Assembly: GCA_025210375.1 (NCBI GenBank)
Contig: JAOASB010000013.1
Span: forward strand, 1-64,000
Reading direction: 5' to 3'
From: Maledivibacter sp.
GTDB taxonomy: Bacteria; Bacillota; Clostridia; Peptostreptococcales; Caminicellaceae
DNA: 64,000 nt
The notes under the pieces are model-generated. The model saw nothing but the letters and a program-made list of their open reading frames with translations, did not search any database and had not been told where the DNA came from. Below are positions 1-7,284 of the stretch, in pieces. The position numbers and the translations under genes were made by a program. Each line of letters starts with the position of its first letter. Position 1 is the stretch's first letter.

Positions 1-175
1 GTCTTGGAGTATAGGGCTTTAGGTCATCTATCATGGTTATTTCACCTTCTAATGCTCTTTTTCTAGCATATGCACTTAGGTTTAGTCCTTCTTTTTTTGC
101 TTTTCTGATAATAGTATTGTATTCTCTCTTGGTTACTCTTGTACTTATCCATCTTGTTTTATTTATGGTTATCAC
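1..175 (-). CDS. mobC: MobC-like relaxosome accessory protein, C-terminus beyond window
   Basis: Only about the first 58 residues are visible before the left edge. The segment RVTKREYNTIIRKAKKEGL, followed by LSAYARKRAL, matches the ribbon-helix-helix N-terminus of MobC relaxosome proteins, which bind the transfer origin and help the relaxase nick it. This family call is from memory of the motif, not a search. An in-frame stop lies just upstream, so translation must start at the GTG at 175 or later. That GTG overlaps the only good Shine-Dalgarno (AGGAG), and the codon at ideal spacing is an ATA near 169, so the start is uncertain. The hairpin array at 194-324 lies directly upstream, as expected of an origin region. 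Confidence 0.62.
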   Translation of the reverse strand, partial: MITINKTRWISTRVTKREYNTIIRKAKKEGLNLSAYARKRALEGEITMIDDLKPYTPR

Positions 176-193
176 TCCTATGTTTTAGAGGGT

Positions 194-324
194 ATGGGAT
201 ACTTCCCATCTGCCATTTTATTGGCAGAATTCATCTGTTTGTGGTACAAACAGGAAGCTTGCCATCAACTAGGGTTGATGTTATGATGCTATCTTCAGCT
301 GTGTTGTTCAGTTATTGGCTGAAC
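194..324. repeat. Array of five perfect hairpins, candidate transfer origin
   Basis: Five perfect inverted repeats follow one another. Arms are ATGGGA/TCCCAT (194-209), TCTGCCA/TGGCAGA (209-228), CTGTTTG/CAAACAG (235-253), CATCAAC/GTTGATG (263-280) and GTTCAG/CTGAAC (306-324). Loops are 4 to 7 bases and all arms differ in sequence. No gene fits this interval. It lies between a coiled-coil protein gene and the mobC-like gene, the usual place for an oriT. An alternative is a structured RNA or leader on the minus-strand transcript. The hairpins are read directly; the oriT role is inferred. Confidence 0.6.
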
Positions 325-394
325 GATTTACGATGTAAGGATAATGGATATTGAAAAAGAATTATTAATCATTGATGATACCAATGGAGCGTTT

Positions 395-829
395 TTATTT
401 ATTGAGAAACATATGTATGGTACTCTTTGCCCAGTTTTCTCCCGTTGCTTGTTCCATTGCTTTGGCTATTTGAGAGTAAGACATACCCCTTGCTTTGAAT
501 TCTGAGATAAGTCGTAGATTCTTTTCTGTTTTCCTTGATGGTCGTACAACTGGCTTTTGCATCGTGTTTTTTAGTGTTCTATACTCCCCTAATAGCTTGT
601 TGTATCTCAGCAGTAGTTCGTTATACTCTTCTTGATTCTTCTCCAATAGTTCTTTGTATTTTTCAATATCCTCTTTATCTACTGTAGTTACACAGAGCTT
701 GATGTTCTCATGTTTTAGCTGTGCTATCTGTTTATTCTTGGTTTTTATTCTTTCTTGCAGGATGGCTATATCTTCTTTTGCTTTATTAAGCTGTTCAGTA
801 TCATTTGAACCGAATATATTGAATGCCAT
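395..829 (-). CDS. Coiled-coil protein with C-terminal helix-turn-helix
   Basis: Function unknown. From about residue 10 to 90 the protein is a heptad-rich, charged coiled coil (QERIKTKNKQIAQLKHEN region). The last 45 residues (SEFKARGMSYSQIAKAMEQ and STIHMFL) resemble the resolvase-type helix-turn-helix used to choose DNA sites. The frame stays open up to 877, but the Shine-Dalgarno GGGAGG lies near 840, so the ATG at 829 (or 835) is the likely start. It sits just downstream of the DUF6075-like gene and upstream of the hairpin array and mobC. A role in relaxosome assembly or partition is possible, but this is inference from position. Confidence 0.65.
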   Translation of the reverse strand: MAFNIFGSNDTEQLNKAKEDIAILQERIKTKNKQIAQLKHENIKLCVTTVDKEDIEKYKELLEKNQEEYNELLLRYNKLLGEYRTLKNTMQKPVVRPSRKTEKNLRLISEFKARGMSYSQIAKAMEQATGENWAKSTIHMFLNK

Positions 830-858
830 TATCATCATGCCTCCCTTTTTTGAATGGT

Positions 859-1281
859 TTACATTTCCATATCCCATTCTTCTTCGTCATGTTTTTCAGT
901 TATTTGTTCCTGTTGATAGGTATTGGTCATACCGAATCTTATGTTCATGCTTTCTTGGGCTAGGATATAATTAGCTTCATCTAGGCTATAATAGATGTCT
1001 AATGGTGATATCCCCATATCTGTATAGCCGTTGTAGAGGTTAAACCCTAGTCTTATTAATGCTTTTGAACTGGTACTAAAATCTACTTCACTGGCAGTTA
1101 GACATTCAGAGCTAATCATATGCTCGCTGAAGTCATAAATGGAGTGACGTTTTTGATATAGGTCATGATTACCTGATAGGATGTAGAATAGGACTTGTCG
1201 TTCTACATCTTTTGGATGCATACCATCCTCTGCTACTAGATGCATAAATCTTTGTTGGTGTTCCTCATTTTTGAATAACAT
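859..1281 (-). CDS. DUF6075-like conserved protein of mobile elements
   Basis: A 140-residue protein without membrane segments. It carries segments (LFYILSGNHDLY, IYDF, ALIRLGFNLYNGY, YSLDEANYILA) that I recognise from a family of unknown function, DUF6075, common on Clostridia conjugative elements and prophages. The acidic tail (KHDEEEWDMEM) is unstructured. It is probably cotranscribed with the coiled-coil protein gene just downstream. No catalytic motif is visible and no function should be assigned. The family name is from memory and would need a profile search. Confidence 0.65.
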   Translation of the reverse strand: MLFKNEEHQQRFMHLVAEDGMHPKDVERQVLFYILSGNHDLYQKRHSIYDFSEHMISSECLTASEVDFSTSSKALIRLGFNLYNGYTDMGISPLDIYYSLDEANYILAQESMNIRFGMTNTYQQEQITEKHDEEEWDMEM

Positions 1282-1384
1282 TATTTACAGCTCCTCTCTA
1301 GACTATTTGAAAATAATTATTTTACCCTCCACTTTATAGGACAGTTCAGAAGGGTTTGTAAACCACTCCCTATATGACAACGTC

Positions 1385-1431
1385 AAAAAAACTAAGAGAC
1401 CCTATGCTATCATAGAGTCCCTTAGTTTAGT
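1385..1431 (-). terminator. Rho-independent terminator overlapping the sigma-like gene end
   Basis: On the minus strand a long imperfect stem (arms beginning AACTAAGGGACTC and ending GGTCTCTTAGTT, around a CTATG/CATAG core) is followed by a run of T. The stop codon of the sigma-like gene lies inside the stem, so the terminator is built from the last codons of the gene. Confidence 0.8.
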
Positions 1432-1788
1432 GTGGAGTTTTTTCAGCCTTTTTGTAATTGCCATTTTTGATACTTCAAAGATATCCCCTATTTCTCGATG
1501 GGTATATTCTTCATAGTACTTATACGATATAAGTCTTTTTTCATCGGTATCAAGTGTAGCAATAGCACTTCGCAGATTTTCTAAGGTCAGGTTCTTTAAA
1601 GCAGTTTCTTCGGTATTATAGTTACCAGTTACATATCTGTCTAACATCGGTTCAAGTTCACCTTTACTAAGATGCCTACGATCAGAACGTCCCTGTGCTT
1701 CTATTCTCCGCCTATCTGCCTCAAGAAATTCTGCGACCTTCTTTGGCACTGAAATATCTCTCTTTTCGTAAGTTATGTTTACGTTCAT
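1402..1788 (-). CDS. Sigma-70 region-4-like regulator of the element
   Basis: A 128-residue protein whose C-terminal half (IATLDTDEKRLISYKYYEEY, then HREIGDIFEVSKMAITKRL) has the layout of sigma-70 region 4, a helix-turn-helix that reads -35 elements. The N-terminal half is basic and lacks region 2, so it is not a complete sigma factor. Proteins of this size are common regulators on Firmicute conjugative elements. Its closest relative in the window is the 137-residue protein at 15420-15833, with the same architecture. It ends in its own terminator. It overlaps the degraded reading frame at 1721-1996, suggesting the neighbouring sequence has been rearranged. Confidence 0.6.
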   Translation of the reverse strand: MNVNITYEKRDISVPKKVAEFLEADRRRIEAQGRSDRRHLSKGELEPMLDRYVTGNYNTEETALKNLTLENLRSAIATLDTDEKRLISYKYYEEYTHREIGDIFEVSKMAITKRLKKLHTKLRDSMIA

Positions 1789-1996
1789 TCTCTTCCCTTC
1801 TACTCATCGCAAAAGGGTACACACAATGTGTATCACCAGCTACTGTAGCCAATTTTACAGCGGAATAGCATGTCTCATTTATTTCTTTAAGTTGGATAAA
1901 TGGTATGCTATCAGGGTTACATATTATATGTAATCCCTCTGGCTTAAGATTTTTTTATTTTTTTGAGGATTAGTGCTATATCCTCAGTTTTATTTT
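1721..1996 (-). pseudogene. Degraded gene remnant with homopolymer frameshift
   Basis: No start codon opens this stretch, yet two adjoining frames give plausible protein. The first reads EDIALILKKIKK and stops; one base away the next reads NLKPEGLHIICNPDSIPFIQ and continues through LATVAGDTHCVYPFAMSRR to a stop at 1721. The shift falls in a run of seven T on the plus strand (1950-1956), where one extra base would join the frames. No N-terminus is found upstream. I infer a small gene of the element backbone that lost its 5' part, perhaps when the cargo at 2061-11815 inserted. The same bases also form several hairpins, so a structured RNA is the alternative reading. Confidence 0.35.
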
Positions 1997-2060
1997 ATCA
2001 GAATACACTTTAGTTGAATATGCTATTTACTCATAATTTTTACACTTACCAATTTTATTA

Positions 2061-2954
2061 TTACTCCCACTTACTAATTCCACTTTCCCAGCCTTTTAAA
2101 AGTTCCTCTTCATTGAGAATTGCGTTAAACGGCTCTTTAATAAATAATATTAATTCATCAAGAACTAATTCAAAATCTAATTCTTTATCTAATGTATTCC
2201 TTGTAAAGGCATTCCACCTTGATAGAATTTCTTTATCTTTACTTAATGCTTTCACCTTATCAATTGTATCTCTTTCATATATTCTTCCGCGATTATTAAG
2301 GGTTTCATAAATAGCCTCCTGTAGCTTCCTACCATCATAATCATAATGATTAGCCAAGTAATAAATATCATAAAAATCTTTCATTCTACTATTAAACTGC
2401 ATTCTATCTATTATTGCATCCCATTTCTCTGCAATTGTTGATTCAAGAGAATATGTAAATATCTCAGGTTTTGAAAACCCTTCTAGTTGAACATTTAACT
2501 GTCTTACTTCTGGTCTAGGAATAACTATATCTCCAATACCAAAATCTATATCAAAAGGAGTCTTTGTCTTATCTATTACGCCTATCATTTTAACTCTTTG
2601 TCCATGATATTTCTTATGCTCGGTTATAGGTTGTAAGCCTTTTATTTCGTAATTAACAAAATCATTTTCTGTATCACAACCAATTATATTCTGTATCATA
2701 ATTAACATTTTCTGTTCGTCATTTGAATGGTTTCTAAGTAAAAAATCTATGTCCATAGTAGGTCTGCTCTCAAAATTGGTAAGCGTAAACAAAAATAGTC
2801 CCCCTTTTAGAATAAGGCTTTCTTTATATCTTGAATAGCTTACACGTCTAAGAAATTCTTCCTGACAAAATAGCTGCAACAACAATTGAAATGATATTCC
2901 TGACTTTCTTGATTTATTTTTCAGCTTCTGTAGCACTGATTTAGATCTAACCAT
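2061..2954 (-). CDS. abiEii: AbiEii-like nucleotidyltransferase toxin
   Basis: About 297 residues. The segment LILKGGLFLFTLTNFESRPT followed by MDIDFLLRN is the nucleotidyltransferase signature of the AbiEii toxins (KGG, then R-x-T-x-DID). In the family this enzyme is the toxin of a type IV toxin-antitoxin pair that aborts phage infection. The start is taken at the ATG at 2954, which overlaps the stop codon of the antitoxin gene by one base (TAATG) and has AGGAG ten bases upstream; three extra codons upstream are also open. It is the last gene of the operon that begins at 8711. No terminator is seen downstream. Confidence 0.85.
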   Translation of the reverse strand: MVRSKSVLQKLKNKSRKSGISFQLLLQLFCQEEFLRRVSYSRYKESLILKGGLFLFTLTNFESRPTMDIDFLLRNHSNDEQKMLIMIQNIIGCDTENDFVNYEIKGLQPITEHKKYHGQRVKMIGVIDKTKTPFDIDFGIGDIVIPRPEVRQLNVQLEGFSKPEIFTYSLESTIAEKWDAIIDRMQFNSRMKDFYDIYYLANHYDYDGRKLQEAIYETLNNRGRIYERDTIDKVKALSKDKEILSRWNAFTRNTLDKELDFELVLDELILFIKEPFNAILNEEELLKGWESGISKWE

Positions 2955-3634
2955 TACAACCACACTCCTATCATGGTTTTAACTTTTGATTCCGACCTTA
3001 ACTTCCTTGCATATGTCATTAAGTTTCCAATATTCTTTTTTGAGTCATTAAGATAATTTTTTATTGCTTGATTAATTATTTCTTTATCCATTTTATTAGA
3101 ATATCTAATAGTGTCACAGATAGTCCTATCTCTATCAAATATGTTTATTCTTTGCTCTTCGTAAATATATTCCATTTTTCCAATACTCATATATTCTTTA
3201 TTAATGTAGTAAGTTTTTACTCTAGGATAATCTATATCAAACTTTAATCTTGCACTACCTCTATTAACTGCAAGGTGCCATTCATTAGGTGTTCTATCTA
3301 TATATCCATAAATGAAAAGTGCTGAATTAAGATACACTACAGCCTCTGGATATAATCTAGTAATTATTGTAGCATCAGATATAAACTCTTCTTGCCACTC
3401 GTAATAACCTCTCTTTATTTTAACTATAATACCTTCGTCAACTAATTTTTTTAGAATACTATGATGATAACCTTCTTTTTTAAACTCTGATGTTTTTATT
3501 ACACCATTATACTTATCAAATATTCTTTTGTATACTTCATATTCACTTTTCATTGCAGAACTGTCTCCTTTTTCATCAACTTGTGTACATTTCTGCCTAT
3601 AATTATATAGTTCTAATTTAAGTTCGTCAATCAA
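2954..3634 (-). CDS. abiEi: AbiEi-like antitoxin and autorepressor
   Basis: A 226-residue protein. Residues about 30-75 (YKRIFDKYNGVIKTSEFKK, then KLVDEGIIVKIKRGYYEW) form the winged helix typical of AbiEi antitoxins, and the remainder matches the family's C-terminal domain (IYGYIDRTPNEWHLAV, FDRDRTICDTIRY). In characterised AbiE systems this protein represses the operon by binding inverted repeats and protects against AbiEii. Here it does not head its own operon: it sits 37 bases after the HNH nuclease gene and no strong separate promoter is visible. It may therefore be expressed with the four-gene system upstream. Confidence 0.85.
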   Translation of the reverse strand: MIDELKLELYNYRQKCTQVDEKGDSSAMKSEYEVYKRIFDKYNGVIKTSEFKKEGYHHSILKKLVDEGIIVKIKRGYYEWQEEFISDATIITRLYPEAVVYLNSALFIYGYIDRTPNEWHLAVNRGSARLKFDIDYPRVKTYYINKEYMSIGKMEYIYEEQRINIFDRDRTICDTIRYSNKMDKEIINQAIKNYLNDSKKNIGNLMTYARKLRSESKVKTMIGVWL

Positions 3635-3671
3635 AAATTATATTTCTATTAAAAGATTTTCATTAATTATA

Positions 3672-4295
3672 TCAATCCATTTCATCAATAAGAATATCAT
3701 AATATCTACAAAATGTTGAACATAGTTCATAATGTAGTAATTCTAATTTTGAACAATCTTCGTCTGCCTCTTTCTTCTCTTGAATTTTTACTTCTAGTTC
3801 CTTTCGCTTTATTCTGATTTTTTCTAAGTTATTTAGAATTTCATGGCGTCTTAAATATAATTTTAATTCATAGTATATATATTCTCCAAGTTTGCTTGTA
3901 TATACTATTTTACCTGAAGTATCTCTTGCTAAATGTTTATAATATTCATCTCCACAAGGATCTAAGAAACCTTTATCTTCAATACAATTAACCATAGGGT
4001 CTTCACTAACCCATTTATTTGATTTGGAAATATTACAATAAGGACAACTGTAGAGTAAATTATCATATGTAAATTCTAAATGCTTAAATTTTTCTTTAGG
4101 TGCAAAATGTTCAACATGATAAGAATTATACCCACCGCTGTATTTATCTAGGTCGTCACAGTATGCACACTTATTCTTAAAGTCTTTTGCGAGCCTTATT
4201 TTATTAGAACGATTAGTTTTCCATACTTCACCACTATAAGAACGGATTGGCTTTTCATGTTTTATTGGTTCACACTCATTCATATTAAGATTCAT
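3672..4295 (-). CDS. HNH endonuclease, probable effector of the kinase/methylase system
   Basis: A 207-residue protein with a zinc-stabilised HNH nuclease core near the N-terminus: Cys43-x2-Cys46, the H60-V-E-H63 pair followed by FAPK, and Cys84-x2-Cys87 then Asn88. This layout resembles PtuB-like and retron-associated HNH effectors, which cut DNA or RNA once released. The C-terminal half is charged and helical (KIRIKRKELEVKIQEKKEAD), possibly a partner-binding arm. Its gene overlaps the response-regulator gene by 11 bases, a strong sign of translational coupling. A job as the effector of the phosphorelay is inference. Confidence 0.85.
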   Translation of the reverse strand: MNLNMNECEPIKHEKPIRSYSGEVWKTNRSNKIRLAKDFKNKCAYCDDLDKYSGGYNSYHVEHFAPKEKFKHLEFTYDNLLYSCPYCNISKSNKWVSEDPMVNCIEDKGFLDPCGDEYYKHLARDTSGKIVYTSKLGEYIYYELKLYLRRHEILNNLEKIRIKRKELEVKIQEKKEADEDCSKLELLHYELCSTFCRYYDILIDEMD

Positions 4296-4959
4296 CCTCT
4301 ATTAATATATCAATTTTTTTAAGTAACTCCGTTAACTTATCGGTTTGTAAGTCTTTCTTTATTTTATCAGGAATTTTATATTTCCCATTGATAGAACGTT
4401 CAATATACGAATCCAATTCTAATATTCTTCCATCAATCTCATTGTTCTTTCCTGCTAAAGGTAATAACTTCTTCATCTCCTCTTCCCATAATTTCTTCTG
4501 ATTTCTATTCTTCAATATCTGTTCAATAATTTTAAAGTTAAGTTCTATTCTTTCAGCATCTTCATTTAAATACCTTGAAAAATCAAATACTTGATAGGCA
4601 TTAAAAATTTCATTTCTAAACAAATCATCTTCATGTGATGTTAAAATAAATATAGGGAAATCGTGTAACCTCTCCATCAACATCTTGGCAAATTCTATAC
4701 CAGTATAATCTATAGTACTGTATGATGAAAGCTTGTAATCTACTAAGACACAATCCAATTTATTCTCGATTACTTGTTGTACCACATCTTCTATCTCTTT
4801 TGAAAGTTTTAATTCAATTGGATTTAATTTATATGTAGAATACTTACTAATTTTCTCCGGCTTAGCCTTATTAAGCCCTTCTATTAATTTAGTCATTATT
4901 TGAGTTATTTTGCTAGAATCATCGTCAATAATTCCTATGTTAAATATTATTTCTTCCAT
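4285..4959 (-). CDS. Response regulator receiver protein without DNA-binding domain
   Basis: A 224-residue protein. Residues 8-110 form a receiver domain: an acidic pocket in GIIDDD (12-14), probable phospho-acceptor Asp74 in LVDYKL, and Thr107/Ser108 in FILTS. The usual lysine after the fifth strand appears to be replaced (VFDFSRY). After the receiver comes an all-helical region of about 90 residues with no recognisable helix-turn-helix or enzyme, so it likely acts by binding a protein. It lies 15 bases after the GHKL kinase gene, its likely phosphodonor, and overlaps the HNH gene. Control of the nuclease by phosphorylation is inferred from this arrangement. Confidence 0.8.
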   Translation of the reverse strand: MEEIIFNIGIIDDDSSKITQIMTKLIEGLNKAKPEKISKYSTYKLNPIELKLSKEIEDVVQQVIENKLDCVLVDYKLSSYSTIDYTGIEFAKMLMERLHDFPIFILTSHEDDLFRNEIFNAYQVFDFSRYLNEDAERIELNFKIIEQILKNRNQKKLWEEEMKKLLPLAGKNNEIDGRILELDSYIERSINGKYKIPDKIKKDLQTDKLTELLKKIDILIEDES

Positions 4960-4974
4960 GTTATCACTCCTAAC

Positions 4975-7284
4975 TTAAAGCGGGAAGCAAATGTCTATTC
5001 CAAAACCATTTTTATATTCCGTTATTTTATAAGTTGCGTTATATTCTCTTGCCGTAGAAGCTACAATATACATCCCTAATCCAGTACCTGTCTGGTCTCC
5101 ATTTACATCAAATTTACTTGAAGTTCCAAAATTAAAGATTTCATACGGATTTTTAAATAAATTATCAATTCCTCGTCCATTATCATTATAATGGAAAATA
5201 AATTCTTTATTTGATTCAAGAGAAATGTTGATGATTCTTTTATCAATCTTACACTTCTCAAAGGATTCGATTGAATTTATTACTAAATTATAAATTATGC
5301 TTTCAAAATCAGAAATAAAAATTCTTTTAAAGACTGGATTATTATCACATTCAATGCTAACATCAATCTTTTTTTGAACTAATATAGGTTCTAAGACTTG
5401 AATAATTTCCTTAATAGTGGCATAAACATCTTTCTTAAGTCGTTTTCTTTTATCACTCTTTATTTGGTTTGTCAAAGCAGATATCCAAGATTTTAAAAAT
5501 ATATCATTCTTTTTAAAATCCTCTATATTTCTATCAATTAACATTTTATTCCCCATAGCAAGAGCTGTAGCAAATGAATCAACTCTATTAACCAATATTG
5601 CATTAATTCCTTTCAAGTCATGTACTATTGATGTAGTTATTAATCCATTTGTAGCTAATGATCGTAACAACTTTATCTCACTTATTAATTCTTCTCTTTC
5701 TTCTTCGTATATTTTAACTGCTTTAGCAAGCGTTTCAGCACGTTTAACCACAGCTTTTTTTGTAGTTTTTGTCGGTTTCTTTTTTTTCTTGGTTTCAAGA
5801 ATGTCATTAGCAATGTTCATACCGCTTTTCTTTGTTCTTTCTTTTTCGCTCATTTTATCAGCATATAATTTCATTGTATAACCAATGTAAGCACGATCTT
5901 TCTCAAATCTAGATATTAATTGCTTAATTACATCCTTAAAAATTCTAAAATGATTATTCTCTATTATACCTTCTCTACTAGATTTATCTAATATACTACC
6001 ATTACTTATTCTAGAAATAAATATTGTGCCTTGTCCCTGTTTATTTCTAACCTGCCATTTACCAGATGGATTAGAGATACCCGCAGGATTTTTTGCCCTA
6101 CGAGCATCTAACCCAAGCCAATCAAATGCATCTGATTGTTTATCTCCATAAGGTCTTACTAAAAAATTATCACGATATATTTTAATCCCACTATGTTGAT
6201 CCAACCATATTTTTCTTTTCTTACTTATCTCCTTATAATAGAATGTCTCTTGAGAATCTTCTTGTATGGACATTTTCATAAATGTATATTGAAATTCAAA
6301 TTTACCGATTTCCCTAATAACTTTTATGTATTCTTCATCATCATTTGCCATAAGTTGGCTAATAGAAAGGGGTTCTTGAATTAACTTTCTTTCAAAATCT
6401 TCTTTTCTGTATGGTTCCACTTGAAATCTTTTCATATCAAAAACATCTTCTGGAATTTTATCTAAGTCAAACTCATTGCGGATTATATCTATATAAAAGT
6501 ATTCCCCATCAAATTTTGCATCTATTCTGTAGTCATATTCGTCTGAAACTTCATTATCAACAACTACTGCTTTCTTATCAATATCTTCTTTTAAACATAG
6601 TATATAATCTTTTTGTTCTGAAGGTGGAATTAAGTAGCCCATAGCTTCTAATAGGTTTGAAATATTTCTTTGTGTCCACTTATCTCGTAATTTTTTTATA
6701 ACAAAGAGCGTTCCTGTTGACAGATAATCTCCCTCAAAAACAGTACCTCTAACATCTTTATCCTTCTCATACGTATCTTTGATTTCTTCAAGATCATTCA
6801 CAATTTCTTTTGGTATTATGTCTACAAAATCTTGACCAATATAATCAAAATTTGCTTCAATCTCATCCAAGTTTTTCCCTGATTGTTCAAAGCTTTCCCA
6901 ATTGGTCTCCCATAAAATAAGCTGATGGCTATCATTGTGTTTAGTATACATCTGACACTTACTACCTAATCTATCTAGTGCAAATCTCCCTATTCCTTTT
7001 TCTCCAGATTTTACTCTCTTCTTCTCTGATAAATACTGTTCTCTTTTATTATCCGTACCAATCATCATCCATTGATTTTCAATGATTTCTTCTGTCATAC
7101 CAACTCCATTATCTAAAATATAAATGGTATCATTCTCAATGTCAAAATAAACAACACATAATGTTGCATCAGCGTCATATGTATTCTTAACAAGTTCAAT
7201 TATAGCCCCATCTACTTTAGATACACTTTCTCTACCCAATAAAATTGTTGCTCTTGAAGAAATTTTATATTTCATTTTTCCCAT
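4975..7284 (-). CDS. Dual GHKL ATPase: Hsp90/MORC-like N-terminus fused to histidine kinase
   Basis: About 769 residues with two separate GHKL ATPase folds. The N-terminal one shows the N-box ELVKNTYDADA (residue 34 onward), DNGVGM near 58-63 and KGIGRFA near 96-102, as in Hsp90, MutL and MORC proteins. A long middle region follows. Near residue 555 is a histidine-kinase H-box (SIVHDLKG), then an N-box (IIYNLVINSIESF), YNDNGRGI, and GTGLGMYIVAS at the end. It has no membrane segment, so it is a cytosolic sensor. The ATG at 7284 is preferred because AGGGGG precedes it; six more codons are open. It overlaps the methylase gene by 13 bases. It probably senses DNA state or phage and phosphorylates the next-encoded regulator. 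Confidence 0.85.
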   Translation of the reverse strand: MGKMKYKISSRATILLGRESVSKVDGAIIELVKNTYDADATLCVVYFDIENDTIYILDNGVGMTEEIIENQWMMIGTDNKREQYLSEKKRVKSGEKGIGRFALDRLGSKCQMYTKHNDSHQLILWETNWESFEQSGKNLDEIEANFDYIGQDFVDIIPKEIVNDLEEIKDTYEKDKDVRGTVFEGDYLSTGTLFVIKKLRDKWTQRNISNLLEAMGYLIPPSEQKDYILCLKEDIDKKAVVVDNEVSDEYDYRIDAKFDGEYFYIDIIRNEFDLDKIPEDVFDMKRFQVEPYRKEDFERKLIQEPLSISQLMANDDEEYIKVIREIGKFEFQYTFMKMSIQEDSQETFYYKEISKKRKIWLDQHSGIKIYRDNFLVRPYGDKQSDAFDWLGLDARRAKNPAGISNPSGKWQVRNKQGQGTIFISRISNGSILDKSSREGIIENNHFRIFKDVIKQLISRFEKDRAYIGYTMKLYADKMSEKERTKKSGMNIANDILETKKKKKPTKTTKKAVVKRAETLAKAVKIYEEEREELISEIKLLRSLATNGLITTSIVHDLKGINAILVNRVDSFATALAMGNKMLIDRNIEDFKKNDIFLKSWISALTNQIKSDKRKRLKKDVYATIKEIIQVLEPILVQKKIDVSIECDNNPVFKRIFISDFESIIYNLVINSIESFEKCKIDKRIINISLESNKEFIFHYNDNGRGIDNLFKNPYEIFNFGTSSKFDVNGDQTGTGLGMYIVASTAREYNATYKITEYKNGFGIDICFPL

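Noticed and set aside
194-324. CRISPR array
   Set aside because: The hairpins are short, all different in sequence and spaced irregularly; no repeated unit and no cas genes.
139-354. Plus-strand open frame of 71 codons
   Set aside because: It covers the five perfect hairpins, has no ribosome site and its residues follow the palindromes; the minus-strand mobC frame explains its first part.
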